64,000 bases of DNA. It comes from Echinarachnius parma. Its lineage: Eukaryota; Echinodermata; Echinoidea; Clypeasteroida; Echinarachniidae. The notes under the pieces are model-generated. The model worked only from the letters and a program-made list of their open reading frames with translations, ran no database searches and was not told where the DNA came from. The stretch spans positions 1-64,000 of the forward strand of contig JBAMJV010004280.1 of assembly GCA_037951105.1 (NCBI GenBank). Direction: 5' to 3'. This document shows, one piece after another, positions 1 to 11,546 of the stretch; positions within the stretch are counted from its first letter, which is position 1, and every line of letters starts with the position of its first letter. The position numbers and the translations under genes are program-made.

Positions 1-504
1 CCTTCCTCCCATCGTGTTTCATCTTCATTTTCCTGTGCCGCATACAGATTTATACTGTACTGCATCCATCTGTCCTCACTATTCCTCACTATTTGTCAAA
101 TAATTATCCTCCAAAATGTATACTTGGAAACTTTTGATATGTGATAATTGGTTTGTTATCATGGGTACCCATGAGATCAGTGCCGTATAGTACGTCAGTA
201 TTATGGAAATCGGCTTTTATTTTGCATCATGACTAATAATATTTTGAGTAAATCATACTCAACACTGATGATGTTTCAGCACAATTCTATATTAAACCAT
301 AACATTGACAACAAGAAATCTTAAACCAGACAATACGCAGTCCGGAGTATACGATATTAATAAATAACTTAGTAAAACATTGCTTAAATACATTAGAAGT
401 GAGTCATGAACTCCAGCAGTCTAGGGTAACGGCCCCAAAATTGTTCGAAGATCTCCGGTCTCGGGCGCGAAAATTGTGAAAGTAATTGATCTCTGCTTAT
501 AATT
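1..504. other. AT-rich DNA, no gene seen
   Basis: No coding signal is visible. The part around 309-413 resembles 5697-5813 (shared blocks ending in GTGAGTCATGA), so it belongs to a dispersed repeat of unknown class. Confidence 0.5.
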
Positions 505-760
505 TTGTTTTTACGGATCGGTAGAGCGCGCGCTTTCTGATCTCGAGATCCCGAGTTCGAACCCTGCCCACTCCGTTTGTCCTTCAGCAAGACAATTTAT
601 CCACATTTGCTGCTCTCGACCCAGGTGTATAAATGGGTACCCGGAAGGATGGAACGTAGATCCTTAGCATTGTGTGCACATACGAGGTTGCCTGGCTGGA
701 ATGCTCCCCAGGGAATGGAATTAACGTGCAATTTTTGTGCTGGATTAATTGAAGTATGAA
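505..760 (+). mobile_element. tRNA-derived SINE
   Basis: The head looks like a tRNA promoter. An A-box-like GGTAGAGCGCG lies near 520-530 and a B-box-like GAGTTCGAACC at 553-563. A non-tRNA body follows, with CTTCAGCAAGACAATTTATC and AAATGGGTACCCGG. The cloverleaf is not complete enough for a working tRNA gene. The right boundary is unsure, because the sequence runs directly into a truncated MITE. Confidence 0.65.
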
Positions 761-761
761 T

Positions 762-925
762 CCAATAATTTTAGCCGTTTCTGAACCCATTTTGATCAAA
801 TAAAGTTTATTCTGTCATTAAAATATTATGTTCTTTCAGATTTTACACTCAGTTTTTCATTATCTCACACAAAATTATTATGTGTAGCTACCTCTCTACC
901 AAAACTCAACTAACTATCCCTTTAA
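762..925. mobile_element. T2/Kolobok-like MITE, family 1, truncated
   Basis: Right half of the same element seen whole at 1767-2328. It has the block TTTCTGAACCCATTTTGATC, the block CACTCAGTTTTTCATTA, and the end CCAAAACTCAAC...CCCTTTAA. The left half is missing and the SINE abuts the break. Confidence 0.7.
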
Positions 926-1055
926 CATTATATTCTATCCAAATATCACATACATTTTCCCGAATACGACATCAGTTTGAACGCAAAATGTGATTAGTTT
1001 ACGAATATGACTCATTATGAATATGACAAAATGTTTTTTTTTTATCTTTCGGGCA

Positions 1056-1078
1056 CCCCCCCCCCCCCCCTCCCCCCC
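1056..1078. repeat. poly-C tract
   Basis: A run of C interrupted by one T. Similar runs recur about fifteen times in the window and are often next to element ends. Confidence 0.9.
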
Positions 1079-1290
1079 AATCCCCGCCTCTCCCTCGTAC
1101 ACCTGTGGTATTGAGAGCCCCAAACTGATCAGAGAAGTGATATTATATCGGTGCTTGAGTTTTTAGTCTGTTCGATAACCGCACTAATATCGTTAACTAG
1201 CTCATTTATTAGCTTATAAACTCATATAAATTCAATTCGCGAAAATCATAAAACTGTGCAAACAGATACAAGCTGCAGAGTAAGATAACA

Positions 1291-1631
1291 TTAAAGGGAT
1301 CTAGTAACTTTGTTGAGATGTGCAAAAAGTTGTTGTAATCTCATATGTCCACAGTCAAATGGACGTTGCATGGCCAAGTAATGAGCGAAAATGCAAAGTG
1401 ATAATTCACTAACCTACTACACTCACTTTGTACACGGTAAGAAAAACTCCGGGAGAGTTTTTCATATCTGAATACATAAATCGTACATATCTTTGTAACG
1501 AAAGGGAAATTTGAAAAACCGAAACCGGTCCCATGATTTTATTTTTAATACGAATACAACAAGGTACGATGGAACCGCTATAATTAAAATTTAATTTTGA
1601 GGATTTGGACAATGTTACTAAGTCTCTTTAA
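1291..1631. mobile_element. T2/Kolobok-like MITE, family 2
   Basis: Starts TTAAAGGGATCTAGTAAC and ends GTTACTAAGTCTCTTTAA, an imperfect terminal inverted repeat whose TTAA is the presumed target duplication. A second full copy is at 11547-11900 and a right half at 8457-8612. No transposase ORF is present. Confidence 0.8.
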
Positions 1632-1766
1632 CTGTTGTTTAGCTCAACAGTATGAAATTATATCTCACGTGTCAGCTTTATAGACTCATAAAATCAATTC
1701 ACACAAACCATTAAACTATACAAACAGATATTAACTGCATTCTGAAATACATTTCCTTATTATTCT

Positions 1767-2328
1767 TTAAAGGGATAGTTGAGTTCTGGTAAGGAGAGTA
1801 CAGTTTTGGTGAAACTGAATTTTAGTAACCAAAACCTGCATCCTTACATTACAAACTAATAGTTATAACTAGAAAGGAACACAAAATTACAAATGATGTA
1901 GTAAAGATCATGTTATCATTCAAAAAGAGCCGTTAAAACGTAAGAGGGCACTCTCTAAACACTCATCGGTTTCAACCATTTTGAATAAAATATTGTGCAT
2001 GTGATGCGTTGCTGAAATAGTGATTAGATAGAGAAATAACCAACAACTATTTAAATACCTATTTTGTAACTTTTGAAAAGAGGAAGCATTTTTTTGAATT
2101 TTTAACGGCTGGTTCAAAATTCTCTAATAAACCTGGGGCCCCAGGTTTATGACAAATTGTTATATTTATGGATATTTCAGCCGTCTCTGAACCGATTTTG
2201 ATCAAACAAAGATGATTTTATTATTTAAATATTATGCTCTTTCAAATTTTATACTCAGTTTTTTCATTACCTCACAAAAAAATAAGTAGTTTAGCGCCCT
2301 CTCTACCAAAACTCAACTATCCCTTTAA
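1767..2328. mobile_element. T2/Kolobok-like MITE, family 1, full copy
   Basis: Both ends read TTAAAGGGATAGTTGAGTT when written inward, flanked by TTAA. It is 562 bp long with no ORF of interest. Internal blocks GTTATCATTCAAAAAGAGCC and GCGCCCTCTCTACC recur in the copies near 3954, 9395 and 45199. Confidence 0.85.
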
Positions 2329-2530
2329 CTCAACGCTATAAAAAATATGGTATATTCTGGAACTTTACACATAATTTACCCAATTAACGATGGTTAAGAT
2401 TTCTTAGTAAAGTCATATAAAAGTATGGATGATTATGTACATATAATTAAAATAATAAGAACCAAGTATCAAGACCATTTGCGTTACTGGACATTTATAG
2501 CATATACACGAAGATGCTCTCGATATTACT

Positions 2531-2891
2531 TTGAAGGTGCATCTGTAAAGTGCCAGATATTGCCCAAAATTTTCAGACTTTAATACTTTACCAATATCAT
2601 TGTTAGATATGTCCGAATGATGTGTGATAGTTTCATTGAAAAGGAAATTTTTTTTCTTGCTTAAAAAGCGAAAATTAGCGTCAGCTTTTATAACGAATTA
2701 CCGTATGACGTTTATTACCGTTTATTAACGCTCTTGAGCTGAATAATTTTCAATGATAGATATCGTCAAGGGGCATTTGAAAAATTCTTGCCGTATTTTA
2801 TTATTCTCTTACCATAAGCCACATTACGCGATAGAAGATAAATGTGAAAGCTCAAATTAATTTTTGTGGAGTGATACAAGTGCACCTTTAA
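2531..2891. mobile_element. T2/Kolobok-like MITE, family 3
   Basis: The left end has GAAGGTGCATCTGTAAAGTG and the block CAGATATTGCCCAAAA. The right end is AAGTGCACCTTTAA. Copies of the same family lie at 10614-11170, 21667-21998 and 29105-29431. Its right TTAA is also the left TTAA of the next element. Confidence 0.75.
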
Positions 2892-3680
2892 CCCTAAAAA
2901 GGCCGGGCTATTTGAGGTCTTCAGCGGGGCGGGGGGGGGGGGCATTATGGCCCCCTCCCCCCCTAAGATCTCGGCCGCGGAGCGGCCGATCGCCGTAAAA
3001 TTTTGCACGCATGATAAGTGAAGTGTATAATATACAATGGTAATTTTAACAAATTTTGAAAAATGCATTAATTTGCATATTTATGGTAATTTATGCAAAT
3101 AAGTCATGAAATTCATATTTTTACCCATAAATCATATATTCTTCATAAGTAAACACTGGTTTTCACACTACATATATTCATTAGAGCATTTGGAATGATA
3201 ATACGACAAAAGAATCTGGAAGAGCCCGGTTCTTCCTTATTTTTTTCTATTGTTTTGTGAATTTCTTATGTATTTCTTTGTTTTTTTTAAACTTATGTAT
3301 TTTATTGTTTTTGTTGTTTATTTTATTTCTAACTATAATTTAACTATTTTGAACCCAAAAACCACCATATAACATGTAAATAACACCAAATAACTAACGA
3401 TTCACCTCATTTTAAGAAAATTGATATTTCCATATGTTTTGTACACAAATCACGAAATTGAGCGATTTTTGGGCTGACATGCATAGACAAAAGGTCACGT
3501 GACTTTGTAACGGTGGGTTCGATTTTAAATTTTTTTGTTTTAAAATGTGTGCAAGACCCGAAAGAAAAAAGCCACCAAGCAGCGGCGCGTCATCGTACAG
3601 CGTTTTGGAGCAATACAACAAAGTCGCGGAGCGGGGGAGGGGGGGGGGGGGGCCATTATGGCCCCCCGGCCTTATAAGGG
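2892..3680. mobile_element. piggyBac-like non-autonomous element
   Basis: Bounded by TTAA at 2888-2891 and 3681-3684. Ends are CCCTAAAAAGGCCGGG and CCGGCCTTATAAGGG, an inverted repeat with the CCC...GGG termini and TTAA target typical of piggyBac. G- and C-runs with GGCATTATGGCCCCC flank both inner edges. No transposase is visible. Confidence 0.7.
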
Positions 3681-3916
3681 TTAACTTATAATATTTTATG
3701 CAAGTCAATATGATTTACCCATAAATTATTATTATATCATAATCACCTCCCCTGGCCTCCGGCCTTTCTTTAGACACAATGTTATTCATCACTCTCGTTA
3801 CTTTGGTTTGTAAAAAGCTTAGGAAGATTTGTACAATACGACCACACCCTGCACAAAATTGCACGTTTTAGTTATCACCTGTATCAATATCAATAATATC
3901 CATGAAAGACTGTTAA

Positions 3917-3940
3917 ATCATGGACCCTACGGTCCATGAT
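3917..3940. other. perfect short hairpin
   Basis: ATCATGGACC, a CTAC loop, then GGTCCATGAT: a perfect 10-bp stem. No associated gene or terminator context is seen. Confidence 0.6.
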
Positions 3941-3953
3941 ATAATCGTGTACG

Positions 3954-4383
3954 TGTAAAGGGATAGTTTAGTTCTGGTATAAAGGGTTAGTTTAGTTTTG
4001 GTTTAGAGGGCCCTTCGAGAAATTATTTTTGTGAGGTAATGCCAAACTAAGTATAACATTTGAAAGAGTACACACTTTGAATGACACAATAATTTTTGTT
4101 TGATCAAAATCTGTTGAGAAACAACTGAATTATAGATAAATATATCCGATCGGAATAATTGTAAGAAATATCGCATTCACAATGCTTATAAACCAATATA
4201 TTTTTAGAGGTTGCCCTCTTTTCTTAATGGCTGTTTTTAATGATAACAGGCTTCTTACTTAGCCGTTTGTAAGTGTTTATACCGTTTGGGCATGGTTGAG
4301 TTATAACGTTTAGTTTGTTATGATATGGTGCAAATTTGGGTTACTAACATTCAGTTTGACCATACCTGTACTATCACGTTAAA
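3954..4383. mobile_element. degenerate T2-like MITE, family 1
   Basis: Starts TAAAGGGATAGTTTAGTTCT. It carries diverged, inverted versions of the family-1 blocks, such as AATGATAACAGGC and GGGTTACTAACATTCAGTTT. The right terminus is worn. Confidence 0.6.
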
Positions 4384-5690
4384 AGTATCTTTATTATAAA
4401 AAGAGATTCATTCAATACCCATTATAAAGCTGACAAAAGATGTAAACATGTGGACCCACTCCGTCGTGTTGAATTGATTTATCTTTTAATAATAATAATT
4501 AAAAGTCCTTATATAGCACATATCACGCCCAGATATATAAGAGTCTCTATGTACATAAGAAGGAAGCATGTGATAGTATACGTAGAGAGATAGATAAGAG
4601 ATGGAAAATACGGAATAATTCTAACACTATTGACAATACAAATATTAAAAAATATATACTGTATATATTATATTATTTCAAAAATAAGTGGTAAGTGTGC
4701 GTGCCTATCGCATGCAGCCCAGTCTCCACAAGTTCAGGACGCTTTGTATAACATGATAATAGCTAAACTAAAGTTATGTCGATTATACTGTCGTCTTCTA
4801 TGTTTCGAAATGGGAAGTGGTTATGAAAAGATGTGCAAAGATGTAAATGTAAGGGACAAAACAACCAAATAATATGTTCACCGATTTAAATAAATTATGT
4901 TTTGACAGATGAATGACCTTTGTTCTTCCACATGATTGTGCAGGTTATATATATACTGTGATGCTTCTAAATGTGTATTTCTTTATTAATTATAAACATG
5001 TGTTTTCAATATCATGATTGGCATGGAGGACGTTGTATTCTTCTTCTTCTTCTTTAATCTGCCTCCTTCAATCCTAAAGATGCTTGCAGATATAAGTATG
5101 CATGTTAACGCATAGTTTCCATTTATAGACATTCCGGGGTTATTAGATACAAGTTTACTATTGACTTTGGTAAAATATATGCAAATATGTAAAGCAACCT
5201 TGAGAGGAAATGATTTTAGCTAAAGGATTTTAGACTGTCATGTGAACACTAAAATGGTATTAAGACAAGATTGATTTGCATCATATTTTGGAAGACAAAA
5301 CAAAAATACAAAAACTAAATTGATTAATGAATTAATACAGAAATACATTAATAAGTTAATACATAAGTTTCAATAATGCTACAGCGTTGTACACCAATGT
5401 TTAACGACAAATCCAAATCGAAAATGAAAGCAATCTGCACCACTGTTTGATTGATTACTGAAAGAATCCTTATTGCAGTCTATTAATGGCGGGTGATTTA
5501 TCTTGATGTGTTTGTAGCGAAACCACTAAAGACATACCACTCCCAGTTGATAAATTACAATAAGCATATACTCTCATCACGAATAAGAGAATCTTTCATC
5601 ATACATGCAGAGCTATAATAGTCGAGAGCAAAACTCGGGCCCATGCTGAAGTACAGACATAGAAATGAAGAGACTGTAGGCAATAATTAA
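4384..5690. other. no recognisable feature
   Basis: AT-rich sequence. The short open frames here have no recognisable domain and no splice context worth modelling. Confidence 0.5.
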
Positions 5691-5696
5691 CTTTTA

Positions 5697-5813
5697 CAAG
5701 AAAACTTGGAAACGACAAAACGCATTCCGGGGTCTTACGGTATTAATAATTAAGCAGATAATTAATAATAAAACATTGGTTAAAATACATCAAAAGTGAG
5801 TCATGATCTCTAT
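5697..5813. repeat. dispersed repeat copy
   Basis: Similar along its length to 309-413, including a central TTAATAAT stretch and the end GTGAGTCATGA. Class unknown. Confidence 0.5.
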
Positions 5814-6093
5814 CAGATTTCCCTAAAAGTGGTATGTATTCCATTGACAGCGTTTTCAATTCGGTACCGTACATTAATGCATTGGTTAGTACCGGTGTGG
5901 GAGCGGAACAAGTCCGGCGGCAGAATATGTCCGGAGGACAAGGTCCGCGGGCCTGATTTGCGGATATTACTTTGGTTCCAAACTTCATTTTTTAATAATC
6001 TGGTTGCGAACAATATTAACACTTACCCTTAGCTTAAATGTAGTTGCTATAATTATGTTATAATTGGTGGGTATGGTTGAATTTGGTGGCTAT

Positions 6094-6362
6094 TATAGGT
6101 TTTCCCATTCATTTTAATACTATTGTCATTCAATTTCATTAATTTGTCATTCAAATTTGTCCCGAGGAACCACCAGAGCGGTAATCCCAACTTCAATTTC
6201 GTCAAATATCAACTACCTACCAAGGCAACTGGCGTTGAACAATTACCACCCCTCCCCCCCCCCCCCCCCCCAAGCAATTACCCCCAAAGACAATTACCGC
6301 CCGGACAACTAACCCCTGGACAATTACCACTCAAAACAATTACCCCCCCCCCCCCCCCCCCC
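6094..6362. repeat. Harbinger-like left-end remnant with poly-C runs
   Basis: TATAGGTTTTCCCATTCA near 6096 resembles the end of the inverted-repeat element at 10276-11421. It is followed by two long C runs (6249-6271 and 6343-6362) among CAATTACC-type repeats. Proline-rich open frames here are by-products of the C runs. Confidence 0.45.
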
Positions 6363-6410
6363 AGACAACACATACAAATGGGTTATATAATTATGTTTTG
6401 AGAGAAAGGA

Positions 6411-6510
6411 AAATAGCTTGGAAATTGTGTACAAAACATACAGGGGTCAATATAACACAGTGGTGGAAGGTGCAAAAGCGCCATCTCGCGACAATGGTTG
6501 CAAACTATTT
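6411..6510. repeat. dispersed repeat copy
   Basis: Shares GAAATTGTGTACAAAA, CAGTGGTGG and GCGCCATCT with 7641-7740 in the same orientation. Probably two copies of one unidentified element. Confidence 0.6.
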
Positions 6511-6581
6511 GCAGCCACTAATATTTATTGTATAGGCAATGTATATATTACAACTCTATTAATTCCGAAGTATCGCATTAT

Positions 6582-6660
6582 CAGTGGCGTAGCTACAGAG
6601 GGGTGTACGCTCCCCAATCATACGCGTACCAGCCCCCCCCCCCCCCCCCCCCCCCATCCC
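6582..6660. mobile_element. hAT-like end fragment
   Basis: Begins CAGTGGCGTAGC, a common hAT-type terminus that is also seen at 37623, then runs into a poly-C tract at 6633-6655. No matching right end is found. Confidence 0.4.
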
Positions 6661-6725
6661 CCGCCCGGGAAAACACACAGTGTCGACCAGAGTGTTCAAT
6701 TATAGCGTTTTCTCAGTGTATAAAC

Positions 6726-7320
6726 CCCGGGGGGCACTCATGTATTAATGTAAGACGGGTATGTGCCGCCTAAAAGACCCCCCTTTTCACACTTAATCAC
6801 GGCTCTAAAGATACCCGATTTTCAAAACTTTTCGCTCCATAGACCCTCGGAATGACTTGGTAAGGTAGTTGAGTAGCGATAATCCTTTATTCTTCTTCTT
6901 ATTTAGTTTGGCTCCATAGACCCCCGGAATGACTTGGCTTTGTATTTGAGTAGCGCCAAATCCATTATTCTTCTTCTAGTTCGGCTCCTTAGACCACAAT
7001 TTAAGCCTTTTTGAGGGTTTCCGTAGGTATTTGGAATCTCCGAGTCTATGTATTTTGTAGTTTTAGTCTGTTCCTTAGACCCCTTAACTCCCCTTTCAGG
7101 GATTTTGTAGCTCTAAAGACACAAAGACACTTTATTTTCTGCGTTTGAGGGATTTTGTAGCTCCAAAGACCCTATATTTTGTGCGTTTAAGGGATTTTGT
7201 AGCTCTAAAGACCCTATATTTTGTGCTTGTAGTTAGCTCTTCAGACCCCCATTTCAGAGTTCCGTGCGGCACACCCCCGTCAAAAAAAATCATTTGAGTG
7301 CCCCCCCCCCCCCCCCCGGG
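6726..7320. mobile_element. GC-ended element with 8-bp target duplication
   Basis: Flanked by a perfect direct repeat GTATAAAC (6718-6725 and 7321-7328). Ends are CCCGGGGGGCACTCA and, inverted, the run ending CCCGGG, with a second inverted block GGGTATGTGCCGC / GTGCGGCACACCCC. The interior holds tandem repeats: about two units of roughly 67 bp (GGCTCCATAGACCC..GGAATGACTTGG), then three of about 45 bp (GGGATTTTGTAGCTC..AAAGACCC). The 8-bp duplication suggests hAT-type mobilisation. It matches 44272-44899 in design. Confidence 0.75.
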
Positions 7321-7640
7321 GTATAAACGACCAACACATGACTGTGAAAAGGCTGAACAAACTGCGAAATGGCGAGATGCCCAATGTGTTGGTACTGCAG
7401 CTTTACACATTGTGATGCAAGCAATTTCACACGGCGGTGACAGTGCGCTCATAGTTATTATGTTTGGAAATAAGCTCTTCAATTAGCTTCTTTCCAAGTT
7501 CATATTAATGGAAGTAGATTTAGGGATTCAGGAATTCAATTCAGATGAATATGCGTAATGAACTGGATCAAGTTCATTGCTGGCACTCACCTAAATCATA
7601 CCAAGGGGTTATAATAATGTAATTGGGAAAAAATAAAATA

Positions 7641-7740
7641 AAATAGCGGGGAAATTGTGTACAAAATATACGTGGGGTCAATATAGCGCAGTGGTGGTAA
7701 GTGCAATAGCGCCATCTTGCGACAACAGTTGCAAATAATT
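7641..7740. repeat. dispersed repeat copy
   Basis: Partner of 6411-6510, about 80 percent similar by eye. Confidence 0.6.
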
Positions 7741-7829
7741 AAGGAATCGTGACACAATGGACAAAATCCGAATTTTTTCAGCAAAGCTTCGCCTTGATGT
7801 AAGAATTAAGAAGTGATTGCTACAAAAAA

Positions 7830-8340
7830 AAATCTGATGACGGAATCATGTTAAAAATGGAGGCCATCTTTGATTTCCAAGTATACACGGTTTAACCCCG
7901 CCCCAAATAATATAAAGCGTGTATGAATTTGTTTTTAACTGTGTCTGGCACTATGTAGCATCATGAAATACATACCTTAAAATGAACAACATCGCGCCTC
8001 CGAAAAGCTGATTTTTATTCAAAATGGCCGCCATTATCTTCAAAGTGCCATAATTCTGTCATTATACATCCTACAGATGTAATTTTGATGTTTTGTGGGT
8101 CAAGCAGTTCATTGAGAATAGTGATAGCGCAATTCAATAATTAAAAGCCACAACAATCCAATATGGTGTCCAAAATGGCCGCCATTTTCTCAAAAGTGCC
8201 ATAATTCTGTTATTACACATCACACAGTTGTAATGTTTGTGTCTACCCCCGTGTTGAGGGCCAAGCAGTTCGATCATCGAGACGGAGAGTGATAACGCAA
8301 GTCAGTGATACATCCAAGATGGCGCCAAATGGCCACCAAT
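7830..8340. repeat. degenerate tandem repeat, about 138-bp unit
   Basis: Two clear units begin AAAATGGCCGCCATT near 8022 and 8175 and share AGTGCCATAATTCTGT and CAAGCAGTTC. A weaker third unit with AAAATGGAGGCCATC lies near 7855. Probably the body of an old transposon. Confidence 0.6.
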
Positions 8341-8456
8341 TTACATGAATGATACCATCATATCATTTGATATTCACACTAGAGTACGCATACCTCTTGA
8401 TTTAAACGTTTCACAAAGTTATTTTAAAGCAATTATAATTTAACATCTCCACAATT

Positions 8457-8612
8457 CAATCGTAAATATCTTTTTAACTAAAGGTAAATTTGAAAAACCG
8501 TAACTGTCCTATTGTTTTGTTGTTGATACGAATACATCAAGTTATAAGGGAACCGCTAGAATTCTAATTGGATTTCGAGGATTTGGACAATGTTACTAAG
8601 TCTCTTTGATAT
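8457..8612. mobile_element. T2-like MITE, family 2, right half
   Basis: Carries AAATTTGAAAAACCG, CGAATACA and GAGGATTTGGACAATGTTAC and ends AGTCTCTTTGA, like the full copies at 1291 and 11547. The left half is absent. Confidence 0.65.
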
Positions 8613-8899
8613 GGTACCAAATGTGTAGTTTTACGCCTGTATAGTCTTTGTGAAAATATAAATGTTTTCGCAAAAAAATTAACACATTTTAAAGTCCAGA
8701 TTGTGCCCTCGGGTCCCTCATAGAGTTTGTGCAGGCAATCCCTATTAATCTGTATTTGTGTTGATTTAGTTTTAAAATAAACTTGCAGACACACTTTAAT
8801 ATAAGTTAACATTATAGTTCAAGGTTTAAGATTTCATTTTATAGCAAAACTTTAGTAATACATCTTGACAAATTATTAATGTTTCAGGATAATTTGCAC

Positions 8900-9185
8900 T
8901 TTCAGAGTCATTTTCCATACACTTTGTACGTCGGTGGCCTTTCCTGTCAAACCTCCAAATGCGACCACCTGTCAATTGTGACCACCTGCTCATAACGACC
9001 GCTCTCCGGTGCTCCCCTGAAACATCATGTGTTAAGCGACCTGCGTAATGCGACATCTTGCCTAACACGACCAGCGACCACCACATTTGGGTCCCGACAC
9101 ACGTATAAGCTTGTGTAAAGCGACCAAAAATTTGCGCTAATGCGCGACCAAGGCATCGACTCGATTGTCTCTGGTCGTACAAGTC
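8900..9185. mobile_element. pogo/Tigger-like fragment
   Basis: Recurring GCGACCACCT, TAACACGACC, GTAAAGCGACC and AATGCGCGACC motifs are typical of non-autonomous pogo/Tigger elements. Terminal repeats are not resolved. Confidence 0.4.
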
Positions 9186-9394
9186 TCAAATTCTGACCAT
9201 ATCAATGCCTTTGAAATGACTATGAACCTTAGGCAGACCCTTTATTACCGACACCAAGTGGCTCAAACTCATACAAAAGGCTTATTCGTGCCCTTCAAGG
9301 GGTATTCCGGGCCTGATAAAACCATACGTTATTTGAATAAGCAGAACAAGAGGAATAATTGGTGAAAAATTGATCAAAATCGGACAAGAAACAC

Positions 9395-9813
9395 GGGTAT
9401 ACAAAAGGTATACAAAATTACAAACGACTAAGTAAAGAGCCTGTTATCATTCAAAAAGAGCCATTGAAACACAAGAGGGCGCTTTTTAAAAAGGCATTGG
9501 TTTCAACCATTTTTCATACAAAATTATGCATGTGATGTTTTATTGATATAATGATTAAATAGCGAGATCATCAACAACAATTTCTTTTTTATTTTGTTCT
9601 AAAAATCATCTAATTATTTGGGCCCCAAATAATTATAAGATCAGATATATTTATTGATATTTCAGCCGCTTCTGGGTCGATTTTGACCAAATAAAGTTTA
9701 TTCTGCCATTAAAATTGCATGTTCTCTCAAATTCGACACTCAGTTTTTCATTACCTCACACAAAAATTGTGATCTGCAGCGCCCTCTCTACCAAAACTAA
9801 ACTACCCCTTTAA
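9395..9813. mobile_element. T2-like MITE, family 1, left-truncated
   Basis: Contains GTTATCATTCAAAAAGAGCC and CACTCAGTTTTTCATTACC and ends CCAAAACTAAACTACC then CCTTTAA. The left terminus is missing. Confidence 0.7.
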
Positions 9814-10097
9814 CATGTTTCATATTGATCAAATTCTGATTGTTTGTTTATAATAACAAATTTGTTAAGAGAGGTTTTGTAGTTTTGAAAGAAGTTAATA
9901 AAATGGTTGCAAAAAACCCAAAGTGTAACAGCAGCTTCACCCTATTTGGAGGCGAGTTAATGACGCGTGTCCGAGTACACGTGTTTTATAATTCGTTTGT
10001 ATTAAAAGTAATGGTAGTACATGTTTTGTTTGTATCAAAATACTATGTTAAGAGATAATTATACAGTGTTATTGTCAATTTAGTTTAAATGAAAAAG

Positions 10098-10165
10098 GCT
10101 TACCCGGGAATCGAACCTGAGACCTCTGGATTGCAAGACCGGTGCTCAACCACGCGAAGTGATGC
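10098..10165 (-). pseudogene. tRNA-like sequence (SINE head or tRNA pseudogene)
   Basis: On the minus strand GGTTGAGCACCGG resembles an A box and GGTTCGATTCC (10107-10117) is a perfect B box at normal spacing. The anticodon stem does not pair cleanly, so a functional tRNA is unlikely. Confidence 0.5.
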
Positions 10166-10275
10166 AGCTGTTAGTTAACTGAAATCAAACATACAGGGAT
10201 GTGACTAGAAATGTCTTAAATTAATGAAAATAAGCAAATTAACGGGTCAACCGCCCCCTTTCACTTATAACCTTA

Positions 10276-11421
10276 TATAGGTTTTCCCGCTCAATTTTGC
10301 ACTTTTTTCAATCGAATTCATTAAGGGTCATTCAAATTCGCGCGTAGCCGCGTAATCGTTGTTATCGGTCTTCCGAATTCCGAATAGGTGCATGCGAATT
10401 CATGCATACGCACATGCTTTCGTGAATAGACACAAAATAGTCGTGTAGACGGTCCATTGGCAGATTGGGTCGTGCGTGTACAGGACCTGGAAAAGTTCTT
10501 TAGTCCAATGTTTTTGTATTGATACATATGCTAGAAGGGTTAAAGAAAATCTTCAGCTTTGTTGCCACCTTGGCAACATTGGGCAACATTTTTTAAAGGC
10601 ATTTTAAAGTTAATTAAAGTGATACCTGTAAAGTGTCAGATATTGCACAAAATGAAATTTGAGACTTCAATCCTATATCAATATCATTGTAAAATACAAT
10701 TGAAAGATTTGTGAAAGTTTGAAAGAAAACGAACACTGTTTAGCTAGTGAAAAAAAAAACGAATATTGAGTTCATATTTTATCACCGAATACTGATGGTC
10801 TGCCATACTTTTGTCGCAGTAATGAATGATCCGTTTGAGATATTCGCACCCGTGTATTTTTACTCACGTAGTACATAATTCATGGAATTTGAACTCGCTC
10901 GGCTCAAAGTTCAATCTCCGGAATGTTCTCACGGGTGCTGCATGCGGACGTTCTCAGCTAAGACAATTGTACTTTTTTTCAATTGCGTTGATTAACGCTT
11001 TAGAAATAATGATTTTCAATGATAATTATCTTCATACTAAAGGGACATTTGAAAAAATCAAACCCTATTTTATTCTTCTCTTACCATAAGCTATACAACA
11101 CGGTAGAAGAGAAACGAGGAAGCTCCAAGTAATTTTCGTGGATTTGGACACTTTACAGGTATGACTTTAACTAATTTGCATATTTGTGAAATAAGGTCAG
11201 CGAATGTGCAGCCAACTGTCAACTGCCCTTTCGCGAATTCGATTGACCATTGATGAAAAGGTATGCACTTTGTGCAAATTCACTTGCTCCTACGTGATTT
11301 TGAACGACTATTTACGAATTCGAATGCTGCTTTGGTACGGCGATCGCAAATTGCGCGAATTCGTTTGCTCCTATTATCAATTCGATTGACACAATCGCGA
11401 AATTGAGCGGGAATACCTATA
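10276..11421. mobile_element. PIF/Harbinger-like inverted-repeat element
   Basis: Left end TATAGGTTTTCCCGCTCAAT and right end, inverted, TATAGGTATTCCCGCTCAAT match at all but one position. TTA lies on both outer sides, fitting a 3-bp TWA target. A T2-like MITE is nested inside (10614-11170). Recurring GCGAATTCG-type words fill both arms. No transposase is visible. Confidence 0.6.
10614..11170. mobile_element. T2/Kolobok-like MITE, family 3, nested
   Basis: TTAAAGTGATACCTGTAAAG at the left and CTTTACAGGTATGACTTTAA at the right, with TTAA at both edges. It is longer than its relatives at 2531, 21667 and 29105. Confidence 0.75.
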
Positions 11422-11546
11422 TTATCAATGACTGGCATATTATACGCTGGAGTGTCGCTTTGTTTCTTTTTGGTCGAAATTCGTAAATGTGCCCATTTCA
11501 TAAAACATGCACCGTATACGCCAGACAATGAAATACGACAAATGAC

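Noticed and set aside
6123-6773. Proline-rich proteins
   Set aside because: Pro runs come from poly-C tracts; the frames overlap transposon ends and have no other coding sign.
10098-10165. Functional tRNA gene on the minus strand
   Set aside because: A and B boxes are present but the anticodon stem does not pair; more likely a SINE head or pseudogene.
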